Assembly: GCA_020722065.1 (NCBI GenBank)
Contig: DYLK01000017.1
Location: 1 to 58,931 of the forward strand
Direction of reading: 5' to 3'
Length of the DNA: 58,931 nucleotides
From: Melioribacter roseus
Lineage (GTDB): Bacteria; Bacteroidota; Ignavibacteria; Ignavibacteriales; Melioribacteraceae
Position numbers and translations under genes: made by a program. The notes under the pieces were generated by a model, which saw nothing but the letters and a program-made list of their open reading frames with translations, did no database searches and was not told where the DNA came from. Shown piece by piece: positions 1 through 8,503 of the stretch. The number at the start of each line of letters is the position of its first letter. The stretch's first letter is position 1.

Positions 1-27
1 TCTTGAGAAATAGATTAATATAAGAAA

Positions 28-125
28 GATTCTTCACTTCGTTCAGAATGACATTAGAATTATGAATTGGTTGATTGGGTGATTGATTGTTCACTCATTA
101 CTCGTTACTGATTACTGATCACTAA
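28..125. repeat. Intergenic repeat-like and low-complexity DNA upstream of rpsU
   Basis: No gene is visible in the first 200 bases. Positions 28-52 hold a sequence with a short inverted repeat, ATTCT at 29-33 and AGAAT at 46-50, around a TCACTTCGTTC core. Its reverse complement begins GTCATTCTGAACGAAG, which from memory resembles a dispersed intergenic repeat common in Bacteroidota and Ignavibacteria. Positions 68-125 are quasi-periodic, with runs of GATTG followed by ATTACT, GTTACT, GATTACT and GATCACT units. Only one copy lies in this window, so the repeat assignment is inference. Confidence 0.45.
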
Positions 126-201
126 TCTTCTCTCGGATAAATTCTCCAGCGTTTTTTTATTTAACATTTCAAATAATGTTACAAAAAAAAATATATTTTC
201 T

Positions 202-209
202 TATTTTTG
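202..209 (+). promoter_or_regulatory. Candidate rpsU promoter, -7 element TAnnTTTG
   Basis: TATTTTTG matches the TAnnTTTG -7 element of the Bacteroidota primary sigma factor and lies 51 bases before the rpsU ATG. A TTTG -33 element is not present at the expected distance; only TGTTAC is near. The same element precedes HU, mraZ, rfbB and the ATPase gene in this window. The spacing to the gene suits a short leader. The call rests on motif similarity only. Confidence 0.4.
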
Positions 210-259
210 TCCGCTTCAATTATTTATATAAATAAAAAACACACAAGGTGGTGAAAAAA

Positions 260-451
260 ATGGTTGGTATCGTTGTTCATGAGAACGAGAATATCGACAG
301 AGCTCTCAAGCGATTTAAGAAAAAGTATGAACGTTCTGGAATTCTTAAAGAATATAAAAAACGTACAGTTTTCGTAAAACCTTCAGTTGAAAAGCGTATG
401 ACGAAAATCAAAGCTCAACGTAGAATCGCTAAAGAAAATAGAGCGAGATAA
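260..451 (+). CDS. rpsU: Small ribosomal subunit protein bS21
   Basis: bS21 is a small basic protein that binds the small subunit next to the 3' end of 16S rRNA. The 63-residue product matches the family in length, with the N-terminal IVVHENENIDRALKRFKKK and a very basic C-terminal tail. The frame also opens at GTG 248 and GTG 251, but those codons form part of an AAGGTGGTG Shine-Dalgarno at 245-253 that sits six bases before ATG 260, so 260 is chosen. This is among the best anti-SD matches in the window. In Flavobacterium rpsU is known to carry a strong SD connected with autoregulation; the same here is inference. A hairpin terminator follows. Confidence 0.95.
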   Translation: MVGIVVHENENIDRALKRFKKKYERSGILKEYKKRTVFVKPSVEKRMTKIKAQRRIAKENRAR

Positions 452-455
452 TTTG

Positions 456-487
456 AATAAGGTTAACATTTGTTAGCCTTATTTTGT
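456..487 (+). terminator. Intrinsic terminator after rpsU
   Basis: AATAAGGTTAACA at 456-468 pairs with TGTTAGCCTTATT at 471-483 through a 13-base stem with one G-U wobble and a two-base loop. A T-rich tail follows on the plus strand. It overlaps the stop codon of the convergent gene (479-481), so it may act in both directions, though the minus-strand tail is poorer in T. Confidence 0.75.
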
Positions 488-1234
488 TTTAAAGCGTCTC
501 AAAAATTCTCTTGTTGTTTCGCTCAAAACTAATTTTGCACTTAATTCTGCACGGCGATTCATAATTTCTCCCCAATTATTTGTGTCAGATTTCATAATAT
601 TTTTAATTTGAAATATTGCTTCATTACTGTAATTCTCAATTTTCTTTAGTAGAATATTTATTTCAGTCTCAAGTTCAGTTACATCATTAAATATTTTATT
701 ATATAATCCTTTCTGATTTAACCAATTTGCACTTTTCCATTCTGTGTCAATTGTCATTTCGGCAAAAGCGGATTTCCCAATTTTTCTTTCAACTGCTGGA
801 GAAATAACAAAAGGGGCAATTCCAACTTGTAATTCGCTAAGTTTGGCTGTCGAATTATTCGTGGCAAAAACATAATCGCAAGCCGAAAGCAACCCAACGC
901 CACCGCCAACTACTTTTCCGATAACTTTTGCAATTACTAATTTTGGAGAATTGATAATTGCTAAAATTAATTTACCAAAACCGCTGAAAAATTCAATAGC
1001 AGTTTGAAAATCTGAGATTTCTAACATTTCATCGAATGAAGCACCGGCGCAAAATGATTGATTCCCCGTGCTCGAAATTACAATTGCGATAATATTTTCG
1101 TTATTTGATAGCATTTTAATTTCATTTTCTAAATCAATTAACATTTTGCTTGTTAATGAATTAGCTTTCGGATTGTGGAATTCAATTGCAGCTATTTTCC
1201 CATTTACAAAAGATTTTACATATTCATTTTCCAT
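479..1234 (-). CDS. Enoyl-CoA hydratase/isomerase family protein
   Basis: A 251-residue crotonase-fold protein that probably acts on an acyl-CoA thioester in the cytoplasm. The two oxyanion-hole segments are visible: FCAGASF (residues 61-67) and VVGGGVGLLSACD (108-120). Glu134 in KLSELQVGIAP aligns with one catalytic glutamate of enoyl-CoA hydratase. The start is ATG 1234, with GGAG six to seven bases upstream, and overlaps the stop of the HAD gene by one base, so the two are translationally coupled. Crotonase members differ widely in substrate (hydratase, isomerase, methylglutaconyl-CoA hydratase), and no neighbour fixes it. The family is secure, the exact reaction is not. Confidence 0.85.
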   Translation of the reverse strand: MENEYVKSFVNGKIAAIEFHNPKANSLTSKMLIDLENEIKMLSNNENIIAIVISSTGNQSFCAGASFDEMLEISDFQTAIEFFSGFGKLILAIINSPKLVIAKVIGKVVGGGVGLLSACDYVFATNNSTAKLSELQVGIAPFVISPAVERKIGKSAFAEMTIDTEWKSANWLNQKGLYNKIFNDVTELETEINILLKKIENYSNEAIFQIKNIMKSDTNNWGEIMNRRAELSAKLVLSETTREFLRRFKTK

Positions 1235-1881
1235 TATTTCTCCATCATATCTATTAAATCCGATAAGTCGTGAATAAGAAAATCGGGTTTCTCAATTTCC
1301 AATTTTTCCAATTTTCTATAACCAAAAGTTACGGCAATTGTCTTTGTGTTTGCGTTTTTGCCGGTTCTAATATCAATTTCTGTATCGCCAATCATAACTG
1401 TTTCAGAAGCATTTGTTTTAAGTGATGAGATAATTTGCAGTAATTGAGCTGGATTTGGTTTGTTTGGTAGATTTTCCTTTTTTCCACAAACAACATCAAA
1501 ATATTGTGTTAGATTGAAATATTTTAAAATGTATTCTGCTTGGTCTTGTCTTTTTGTAGTTAGCAAAGCAATTTTCTTCTTTTTAGATGACAAATATTGA
1601 AGCAAAATTTCTACATTCGGGAAAAGAGTTGAAGTATCAAGAATTTGTTCATAGTAATTCCGATATGCAGTGATAAAATTATCAAAATTAATATCGGTAA
1701 TGTTAAATTCCCTAAAAATATCATTAAAATGAAGTCCAATCAGTTGTTGGAATCTTTCTTCATCAAGTTCGTAATTATAATTCAGTTGTGCAAAAGCAAG
1801 TTTTGTGGCTAAAAATATGGTTTTGTGCGAAGAAACAAGAGTTCCATCTAAGTCAAAAACAAAAAGTTTAACATTATTCAT
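1234..1881 (-). CDS. HAD-family phosphatase, phosphoglycolate phosphatase-like
   Basis: A 215-residue haloacid dehalogenase-superfamily hydrolase. Motif I is FDLDGTLV with the nucleophile Asp10 and acid/base Asp12. Motif II is the Thr of LLTTK (residues 107-110), motif III is Lys141 in KPNP, and motif IV is GDTEID (165-170). A helical cap lies between residues 18 and 85, as in the Gph/PpaX group. Family members hydrolyse phosphoglycolate, pyrophosphate or sugar phosphates; the substrate cannot be read from sequence. It is the first gene of a two-gene minus-strand unit with the crotonase. No clear Shine-Dalgarno precedes the ATG. The 213 bases between this gene and the divergent apbE-like gene hold no further gene that I can see. 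Confidence 0.85.
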   Translation of the reverse strand: MNNVKLFVFDLDGTLVSSHKTIFLATKLAFAQLNYNYELDEERFQQLIGLHFNDIFREFNITDINFDNFITAYRNYYEQILDTSTLFPNVEILLQYLSSKKKKIALLTTKRQDQAEYILKYFNLTQYFDVVCGKKENLPNKPNPAQLLQIISSLKTNASETVMIGDTEIDIRTGKNANTKTIAVTFGYRKLEKLEIEKPDFLIHDLSDLIDMMEK

Positions 1882-2094
1882 TAAGGTTTTTTATCTATTT
1901 TGAAAATGGTTAGAAAATTAATGTTTTTTTGATTGGAGTTTGAAAGCGAATTAAATATTTTTTCATTAGTATTTTAAAAATACTTTAACAAACGACTTCA
2001 CTTTTCAGGAAATTCATTTCTTCTAATTTTATGTCGCTATTAAATTCACTTTAATTATCAGTTTATGATATTTTATATAGATGTAGATTAACTT

Positions 2095-3111
2095 ATGAAA
2101 AAATGCTTACTACTTGTTATTTTTCTCTTGTTAAGTTGTTCTGACGAAAATTCAGATAAAATTGCAATTTTGAGCGGGCAAACGATGGGGACAAGTTATT
2201 TAATCAAATATTTACCCGCCGATTCATCTGCAAATTTTCCAGATAAAAACTTAGTTCAAACCAAAATAGATTCAATTTTGATGAATATCAATCGACAAAT
2301 GTCAACTTATCTGAAAGAATCTGAAATTTCTCAATTCAATTTGCAAAATTCAACTGATTGGTTTAATGTTTCTGCTGACTTTGCTTTGGTTGTAAGGCAG
2401 GCAATTGCAATTAGCGAATTTTCCAACGGTGCTTTCGATGCTACAATTGGAAAAATTACCGACATTTGGCAAAAAAGTAGTTTGAACTCAAATATTCCTT
2501 TTCCCGCGGATTCAACTCTAAAATTGATGTTAAAAGATGTTAATTTCCGCGATTTATCAGTTAGATATTTCCCCCCTTCAATCAAAAAAGAAAATCCAAA
2601 TATTTATCTTGATTTATCTTCAATTGCAAAAGGATATGCAGTTGATAAAATTTCTGTTTATTTAGAATCTATCAAAATCAAGAACTACTTTATTGAAATT
2701 GGTGGGGAATACCGAGTTAAAGGAAAAGATTACAATAATAAAAATTGGTTTGTTGAAATTCCTTCTTCAAAAAATGGGGAGTATGAAAAGTTGACAGTGG
2801 AAAATAAATCCGTTGCCACTTCTGGTGGAAAGGTTAAATTGCAACCAAATGGAAAAGCGAAGTTTTCATCAGTGATAAATCCAAAAACTGGAAAACCAAT
2901 TAGTAATTCAGTTTATTCTGTAACAATTATCACTTCAAGTTGTATGATGGCAAACGGTTTTGCAATTGCGATTCATGTTTTGGGTGAAGAAAAAGGAATG
3001 GAATTGGCAGAAAATCTTAATCTTGCAGTTATGATGTTAGTTAAAAAGGATAATTTTCTTGAAATTAAAATGAACGAGCAGTTTCAAAAAATAAAAAATG
3101 GCGAGAAATAA
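2095..3111 (+). CDS. ApbE-like FAD:protein FMN transferase, lipoprotein, with altered active-site motifs
   Basis: ApbE enzymes attach FMN from FAD to a threonine of secreted or membrane redox proteins outside the cytoplasmic membrane. The 338-residue product has a lipobox (LLSC, Cys15), the TMGTSY motif (30-35) and a LDLSSIAKGYAVD segment (172-184), so the fold is clear. Three usually conserved positions differ. The HxxDPxTG motif reads SSVINPKTG (258-266), so both His and Asp are changed. The Mg-binding ADxxAT segment reads ANGFAI (286-291), with Asp to Asn287 and Thr to Ile291. It may be inactive or altered. It begins a long co-directional run and ends three bases before dapF. Confidence 0.8.
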   Translation: MKKCLLLVIFLLLSCSDENSDKIAILSGQTMGTSYLIKYLPADSSANFPDKNLVQTKIDSILMNINRQMSTYLKESEISQFNLQNSTDWFNVSADFALVVRQAIAISEFSNGAFDATIGKITDIWQKSSLNSNIPFPADSTLKLMLKDVNFRDLSVRYFPPSIKKENPNIYLDLSSIAKGYAVDKISVYLESIKIKNYFIEIGGEYRVKGKDYNNKNWFVEIPSSKNGEYEKLTVENKSVATSGGKVKLQPNGKAKFSSVINPKTGKPISNSVYSVTIITSSCMMANGFAIAIHVLGEEKGMELAENLNLAVMMLVKKDNFLEIKMNEQFQKIKNGEK

Positions 3112-3114
3112 ATA

Positions 3115-3969
3115 ATGAAATACAATTTTACAAAGCTAACCGGAGCGGGAAATGATTTCATCGTTTTTGACGGTATTTCAAACAAATTACCAAAACTAAG
3201 AAAGTCTGAAATTCAGAATTTATGTAATCGACATTTTGGAATCGGGGCTGATGGAATATTGTTGCTCGAAAAATCTGAAAAATATGATTTCAATCTTCTA
3301 TATTTCAACTCTGATGGAAGTTCTGGAATGCTTTGCGCCAATGGTGGAAGAAGTTCGATTTATTATTTTTCTGAAAAGTATAAGAAAACAAGACTTATTA
3401 CTTTTGAATGTTGTGGAAAGGAATATTCGGGGAAAAAAATTCAACAAAATGAAGCTAAATTTAATCTACCGAATGTAAAAGTTCCATCTGAAGAATGTTT
3501 TGATTTCGACGAAACAAGAAAATTCAAAATATATAGATTTGATACAGGTTCCCCGCATTTGGTTTTGGAATTTGAAAATCTGAAAAAACTAAAGATTTTA
3601 GATGAAAATGATGAATATGAGAATTTCAATTTTCATCAGATTGCTGAAAAAATAAGAAATCATAAGTTTTTTGGTAAAGGCGGAATAAATGTAAATATTA
3701 TCCAAAAAGGGGAAAATATTACAAAAATAAGAAGTTTTGAGCGTGGAGTTGAAGGTGAAACTTTAGCATGTGGCACTGGAATTATTGCAACGGCATTATT
3801 TTTGAATGTAATTAATGCTCAAAATTCTCCAATTGCAATTTTTTCAAAGAGTAATAAAAAATTTATCGTAAATTTTGAGAGAAATTTATCGAATTTTGTT
3901 AATCTTTCGCTAATTGGACATTCTCAAATTCTATTTAGTGGTGAAATTGAAATAATGGAGAAACTATGA
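3115..3969 (+). CDS. dapF: Diaminopimelate epimerase
   Basis: DapF converts LL- to meso-diaminopimelate, giving the lysine precursor and the peptidoglycan cross-linking residue. The 284-residue protein has the GAGNDF N-terminus (10-15). The two catalytic cysteines are Cys74, in a variant LCANGGRS instead of the usual MCGNGxRC, and Cys219 in GVEGETLACGTG. The phenylalanine-rich central linker and overall length fit the family. It lies three bases after the apbE-like gene and its stop overlaps the next start (ATGA). The MurE encoded at 24937-26394 has the DNPR meso-DAP motif, consistent with a DAP-type wall. Confidence 0.93.
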   Translation: MKYNFTKLTGAGNDFIVFDGISNKLPKLRKSEIQNLCNRHFGIGADGILLLEKSEKYDFNLLYFNSDGSSGMLCANGGRSSIYYFSEKYKKTRLITFECCGKEYSGKKIQQNEAKFNLPNVKVPSEECFDFDETRKFKIYRFDTGSPHLVLEFENLKKLKILDENDEYENFNFHQIAEKIRNHKFFGKGGINVNIIQKGENITKIRSFERGVEGETLACGTGIIATALFLNVINAQNSPIAIFSKSNKKFIVNFERNLSNFVNLSLIGHSQILFSGEIEIMEKL

Positions 3970-4262
3970 GCAAAGTAATATTTAGTGTATCTTATGTAGT
4001 AAAAGAAGAATATCGAGATGATTATTTTATTATCGCAAAAGAATTAAAAAATCTTATAAAAGCTGATGGATTACTTTACTACGATATTTATGAAGAAAAA
4101 ATGCGAAATCATTTTCGTGAGTTCTATGAATTTGCAAATGAGGAAGCATTTGAAAACTACGATGATTCCAATGAACTTGTAGCAATCTTGAATGAGAAAT
4201 TATCTCAATTAATTGAAGAAAAAACTTTAGCATACAAGACCTACAAACCAATTTTTGAATAA
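3966..4262 (+). CDS. Antibiotic biosynthesis monooxygenase (ABM) domain protein, putative quinol monooxygenase
   Basis: A 98-residue protein with the layout of a single ABM ferredoxin-like domain: a beta strand (IFSVSYVVKEE), a helix covering YFIIAKELKNLIK, then YYDIYEEK and a FREFYEFANEEAFENY segment before the last helix. Relatives include YgiN-type quinol monooxygenases and heme-degrading IsdG-type proteins, and no catalytic residue here separates these. Its ATG overlaps the dapF stop by four bases with GGAGA upstream, so it is coupled to dapF. No link to lysine synthesis is known. Function is uncertain. Confidence 0.6.
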   Translation: MSKVIFSVSYVVKEEYRDDYFIIAKELKNLIKADGLLYYDIYEEKMRNHFREFYEFANEEAFENYDDSNELVAILNEKLSQLIEEKTLAYKTYKPIFE

Positions 4263-4264
4263 CA

Positions 4265-5314
4265 ATGTTTGAATTTGTAGGCGCAATACATATTCATTCT
4301 AATTATTCTGATGGAACGGGCGATGTTCGTACAATAGCCGAAATTGCATCTGAAGTTGGGTTAGATTTTATAATTTTAACTGACCACAATACTTTGCGTG
4401 CAAAAGATGAAGGTTTTGAAAGAATGTATGGAAATACAATGCTACTTGTTGGAGTTGAAATAAACGACAAAGAAAACCTTAACCATTATCTGGCATTTAA
4501 TGTTGAAGAAGCATTTTCAACACGTCAACTTGCAGTTGAATACGTAAAACAAGTAAAAAATTCGGGTGGAATCGGGTTTTTAGCTCATCCGCACGAAAAA
4601 AGAAATTCAATGCCCGAGCATCCTCCATTTCCGTGGACAGCGTGGGAAAGTGAAGATTTCACTGGAATTGAGATTTGGAATCACATGTCTGAATGGATGG
4701 AAACTCTTACAGAAGAAAATAAATACAATCATTTTATTCATCCGCTAAAAACAATAAAAAATCCACCGCAAGAAACTTTGGAAAAATGGGATGAATTAAA
4801 TCAGAAAAGATTAGTTGTAGGAATTGGTGGAATTGATGCACATGCACATAAAGTGAATCTTCTTGGATTTTTTGAAGTGGAAGTGTTTCCGTATAAAGTT
4901 CTTTTTAAATCAATTAGAACTCATATTCTGACAGAAAAGAAGCTATCAAAGCAAAACACAACAAATTCTAATGAAAAAAACAAACAAATAATATATAATG
5001 CATTAGAAAAAGGAAGATGTTTTATTGCAAATTCATATTATGGAGATGCAAAAGGTTTTCGCTTTGTTGCGGAAGTTGAAGGAAAAATATTTAATATGGG
5101 AGAAACAATTCCACTTTCGGAAAAGATTTTACTCAAAGTTGAATCTTCTGACGAAAATTCAGAAATTAAATTAATTCGTAACGGAAAATTAATATTTGAA
5201 GAGGTTGGGAAGGAAGCTAAATTTCTTGTAAATTTAAGTGGTGTTTATCGGGTTGAAGTTTATAAGGAAAATTCCGCTTGGATATTCTCAAATCCGATTA
5301 GGATAGGTATTTAG
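4265..5314 (+). CDS. PHP-domain metal-dependent phosphoesterase
   Basis: A 349-residue protein whose N-terminus is a PHP domain. The HIHSNYSDG motif (residues 8-16) and LTDHNTL (39-45) supply metal ligands, LAHPHEKR around residue 97 a further one, and GGIDAHAHK near 194 the closing Asp-x-His motif. PHP proteins hydrolyse phosphate esters such as nucleoside or histidinol phosphates using two or three metals. The last 110 residues form a beta-rich module (VAEVEGKIFNMGE to YRVEVYKENSAWIFSNPI), common in CehA/McbA-type relatives. There is no signal peptide. The gene starts two bases after the ABM gene. Substrate unknown. Confidence 0.8.
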   Translation: MFEFVGAIHIHSNYSDGTGDVRTIAEIASEVGLDFIILTDHNTLRAKDEGFERMYGNTMLLVGVEINDKENLNHYLAFNVEEAFSTRQLAVEYVKQVKNSGGIGFLAHPHEKRNSMPEHPPFPWTAWESEDFTGIEIWNHMSEWMETLTEENKYNHFIHPLKTIKNPPQETLEKWDELNQKRLVVGIGGIDAHAHKVNLLGFFEVEVFPYKVLFKSIRTHILTEKKLSKQNTTNSNEKNKQIIYNALEKGRCFIANSYYGDAKGFRFVAEVEGKIFNMGETIPLSEKILLKVESSDENSEIKLIRNGKLIFEEVGKEAKFLVNLSGVYRVEVYKENSAWIFSNPIRIGI

Positions 5315-5363
5315 GATTTATTAAATTCAACATTTAAAATTTATAACATTGATTAGGTGATTT

Positions 5364-6065
5364 ATGTCTGACAACAAAAAAACAGTTCATGCAATTGAAA
5401 CAAAAGGAGATAACATATTAAATAGTTTCTTAAAATTGAAAGAGCTAATAATTAAAAACCAAAAGATGGTTTTCATAGGAATAATTGTAGTAATAGCACT
5501 TGTTGTTGTTGCAATTTTGGTGAACAACCGAGCAATTGCAAATAAAAAAGTGGCATCTGAAAAACTTTCTGCAATTATGGAAAATTATAGCAATTTTAAT
5601 TTTAATAAAGCATTAAATGGCGATTCACTTCAAGGAAAAGACGGTTTTGTAAAAATTGCAGATGAATATGGTTCAACAAATTCTGGAAATATTGCAAAAT
5701 TATTGGCTGGAAATTCCTACTATGCACTTTCCAATTTTGATAAAGCAATTGAATATTACGAAGATTTTTCAGGTTCAAGTAAAATGTTAAAAGCCGCTTC
5801 AATTGCTGGACAAGCTGCAGTTTATGAAGCAAAAAGGGATTTTGCAAAAGCTGCTGAATATTATTTAATTGCTTCAAAAGAAGACGAATTTAATCCTACA
5901 AATTCAGAATTGCTTCTTAAAGCATCAAACAACTTCATTAAAATAGGCGAATTAGAAAAAGCAGAAGAAATATTAAATACAATTAAAAAAGATTATCCAA
6001 AAACAAAAGCATCTCGCGAAATTGAGCGATATCTTGGAAAAATATCAGTTAAAAAATTAGGTTAA
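5364..6065 (+). CDS. Membrane-anchored tetratricopeptide-repeat protein
   Basis: A 233-residue protein with a 34-residue charged N-terminus, one transmembrane helix (about residues 35-54, MVFIGIIVVIALVVVAILV) and about 175 residues of helical repeats predicted outside the membrane. TPR-like units include SNFDKAIEYYEDF, RDFAKAAEYYLIA and GELEKAEEIL. The topology resembles YfgM/YbgF-type periplasmic TPR scaffolds. AGGTGAT precedes the ATG. It ends nine bases before efp and probably shares its transcript. The interaction partner is unknown. Confidence 0.75.
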   Translation: MSDNKKTVHAIETKGDNILNSFLKLKELIIKNQKMVFIGIIVVIALVVVAILVNNRAIANKKVASEKLSAIMENYSNFNFNKALNGDSLQGKDGFVKIADEYGSTNSGNIAKLLAGNSYYALSNFDKAIEYYEDFSGSSKMLKAASIAGQAAVYEAKRDFAKAAEYYLIASKEDEFNPTNSELLLKASNNFIKIGELEKAEEILNTIKKDYPKTKASREIERYLGKISVKKLG

Positions 6066-6074
6066 GGATTTACA

Positions 6075-6641
6075 ATGGCAGATACTTCAGATCTCAGAAA
6101 TGGTCTTATAATTAAATTTAAAAATGGTTTATATGTAGTTACTGAATTTCAACACGTAAAACCTGGGAAAGGTGGAGCATTTGTTCGAACAATGCTAAAA
6201 AATCTTAAAACTGGTAAAGTGCTCGACAATACATTCCGTTCGGGTGAATCACTTGATGTTGTGCGTGTTCAAAGAAAAAAATATCAATTCTTATACAAAG
6301 AAGCTAATGGATTTGTGTTGATGGATAACGATACTTACGACCAAATTACTGTTCCAGCTGAAATTATTGGAGATGCTTCACAATATCTTAAAGAAAGTAC
6401 TGAACTTGATATTTTATTAGACGATAAAGAAGAAATAATTACAGTCGAACCTCCAATATTTGTCGAACTTACAGTTACTTCAACCGAACCAGGATTTAAA
6501 GGTGACACTGCAACAAATGTTTTAAAACCTGCAACTATGGATACTGGTGCAATTATTAGTGTTCCACTTTTTGTAAACGAAGGAGATATTCTTAAAATAG
6601 ATACCAGAACTGGTGCCTATGTAGAAAGAATTAAAAAATAA
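6075..6641 (+). CDS. efp: Translation elongation factor P
   Basis: EF-P binds between the P and E sites and relieves ribosome stalling at polyproline stretches. The 188-residue protein has the three-domain length of the family. The loop carrying the modifiable residue reads KPGKGGAF with Lys32 at the tip, so it is the lysine rather than the arginine type. No modification enzyme (EpmA/EpmB type) is in the window. AAGGA lies six bases before the ATG. The order efp-accB-accC is conserved in many bacteria and supports the assignment. Confidence 0.96.
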   Translation: MADTSDLRNGLIIKFKNGLYVVTEFQHVKPGKGGAFVRTMLKNLKTGKVLDNTFRSGESLDVVRVQRKKYQFLYKEANGFVLMDNDTYDQITVPAEIIGDASQYLKESTELDILLDDKEEIITVEPPIFVELTVTSTEPGFKGDTATNVLKPATMDTGAIISVPLFVNEGDILKIDTRTGAYVERIKK

Positions 6642-6651
6642 AAGGTTCAAA

Positions 6652-7137
6652 ATGGATTTAGAATTAATCAAAAAACTAATTAAAGTTGTTGAGAAAAGTG
6701 AAATTACTGATTTAAGCGTAGAAGAAGGCGACTTAAAAATAAGTATTTCTAAGAAAAGTGAGAATGTTAATTATGTTTCTATTCCTCAACAAACTGCAGT
6801 CCAAGTTCAGCAACCGCAGGTAAACCAAAAAAATCATACTGAAATAATTGAACCTGCAACTTCCACTCAAACTAAAAGTTCTGAAGAGGTAATTTCCACA
6901 CATGAAGTAAAATCACCGATAGTCGGAACGTTTTACCGAGCTCCATCACCAGATGCTGATCCATTTGTTAAAGTTGGAGATCACGTTAGCGTTGGAACAA
7001 CTCTTTGCATTGTCGAAGCAATGAAGCTAATGAACGAAATTGAATCTGATGTAAGTGGAACTATTCTAAAAATATTGCCAGATAATGCTACCCCAGTTGA
7101 ATACAATCAAACGCTTTTTGTAATAAAGCCAGATTAA
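6652..7137 (+). CDS. accB: Biotin carboxyl carrier protein of acetyl-CoA carboxylase
   Basis: BCCP carries the biotin arm between biotin carboxylase and carboxyltransferase in the first step of fatty-acid synthesis. The biotinyl domain occupies about residues 84-161 with the EAMKLMNEI motif; Lys125 is the expected biotinylation site. An N-terminal helical region and a Gln/Thr/Ser-rich linker (about 44-80) complete the usual layout. AAAGG precedes the ATG, and the gene is eleven bases after efp and fourteen before accC. accA lies far away at 55570; accD is not in the window. Confidence 0.96.
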   Translation: MDLELIKKLIKVVEKSEITDLSVEEGDLKISISKKSENVNYVSIPQQTAVQVQQPQVNQKNHTEIIEPATSTQTKSSEEVISTHEVKSPIVGTFYRAPSPDADPFVKVGDHVSVGTTLCIVEAMKLMNEIESDVSGTILKILPDNATPVEYNQTLFVIKPD

Positions 7138-7151
7138 TCAAGAGGTTAAAT

Positions 7152-8486
7152 TTGTTTAATAAAATTTTAATTGCAAATCGCGGGGAAATTGCATTACGTG
7201 TAATTAGAACTTGCAAAGAAATGGGAATTAAAACTGTTGCGGTTTATTCAGAAGCTGATAGAGATTCAATGCACACAATGTTTGCTGATGAAGCCGTTTG
7301 CATCGGGCCCTATTCAAGTAGCGAAAGTTATCTTAAAATTCCAAACATACTTTCTGCTGCATCAATAACTGGAGCAGAAGCAATTCATCCAGGTTATGGA
7401 TTTTTGGCAGAAAATGCTGAATTTTCAGAAATTTGTGAAGAATCAAATATAAAATTTATTGGTCCATCGCCAGATATGATTCGCAAAATGGGAGACAAAG
7501 CTTTTGCAAAATCAACAATGAGGAAAGTTGGGGTTCCTGTGGTCCCCGGAAGTGATGGGGTGATTTCCAATGCTGATGAAGCTAAGAAAATTGCCGAAGA
7601 AGTTGGGTATCCTGTGTTATTAAAAGCATCGGCTGGTGGAGGCGGAAAAGGAATGCGAATTGTTAAAGCAGAATCAGAGTTACATAAACAATTTCAAGCT
7701 GCTTCTAACGAAGCACAAGCCGCTTTTGGAAATCCAGATATGTATCTCGAAAAATTTATAGAAAATCCGCGACACGTTGAAATTCAAATAATGGGAGATT
7801 CACACGGCAATGTTTACGCTTATGGCGAGCGTGATTGTTCCATACAAAGAAGACATCAAAAATTAATTGAAGAAACACCTTCTCCAATAATATCTTCTGC
7901 AACGCGGGAAAAAATGGAAAAGGCTGCAATCCTTGGAGCAAAATCGGTAAATTACGAAGGAGCCGGAACAGTTGAATTTTTGGTTGATAAATATCAAAAT
8001 TTTTATTTTATCGAAATGAATACACGAATTCAAGTTGAACATCCAATAACAGAAATGGTTCAAAATATCGATTTAATTAAAAATCAGATAATTGTTGCAT
8101 CTGGAGGGGAAATTGAAGATCCGCCTCGAGTTCCGATTGGACATTGTTTCGAATTCAGAATAAATGCTGAAGATCCAGATTTTAACTTCCGCCCTTCGCC
8201 AGGTAAAATTGAAATGATTCATTTCCCAGGTGGTTTTGGAATAAGGAACGATTCACATGCATATTCTGGATACACAATTCCACCTTATTACGATTCACTT
8301 ATTGGAAAATTAATTGTCTGGGGAGTTGATAGAAGTCACGCAATTTCTCGTGCAAAAAGAGCTTTTGAAGAATTTTTAATTAAAGGCGTAAAAACTACAA
8401 TTCCATTTCATCAAAAAGTTTTAGAAAACAAAGATTTTTTAAATTCAAACTATGATACATCATTTATTGAAAAAAATTTCAAGTAA
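7152..8486 (+). CDS. accC: Biotin carboxylase subunit of acetyl-CoA carboxylase
   Basis: AccC uses ATP and bicarbonate to carboxylate the biotin on AccB. The 444-residue protein has the N-terminal IANRGEIALRVIRT signature (7-20), the ATP-grasp glycine loop GGGGKGM (162-168), the RDCSIQRRHQK segment and EMNTRIQVEH. The start is TTG at 7152 with AGAGG upstream; the MFNKILIANRGEIA N-terminus matches the family, so the TTG is well supported. Because accC, pccA and pycA share this domain, the accB neighbour makes acetyl-CoA carboxylase the best reading. Confidence 0.95.
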   Translation: MFNKILIANRGEIALRVIRTCKEMGIKTVAVYSEADRDSMHTMFADEAVCIGPYSSSESYLKIPNILSAASITGAEAIHPGYGFLAENAEFSEICEESNIKFIGPSPDMIRKMGDKAFAKSTMRKVGVPVVPGSDGVISNADEAKKIAEEVGYPVLLKASAGGGGKGMRIVKAESELHKQFQAASNEAQAAFGNPDMYLEKFIENPRHVEIQIMGDSHGNVYAYGERDCSIQRRHQKLIEETPSPIISSATREKMEKAAILGAKSVNYEGAGTVEFLVDKYQNFYFIEMNTRIQVEHPITEMVQNIDLIKNQIIVASGGEIEDPPRVPIGHCFEFRINAEDPDFNFRPSPGKIEMIHFPGGFGIRNDSHAYSGYTIPPYYDSLIGKLIVWGVDRSHAISRAKRAFEEFLIKGVKTTIPFHQKVLENKDFLNSNYDTSFIEKNFK

Positions 8487-8503
8487 ATTATTAGAGGCTT
8501 AAT

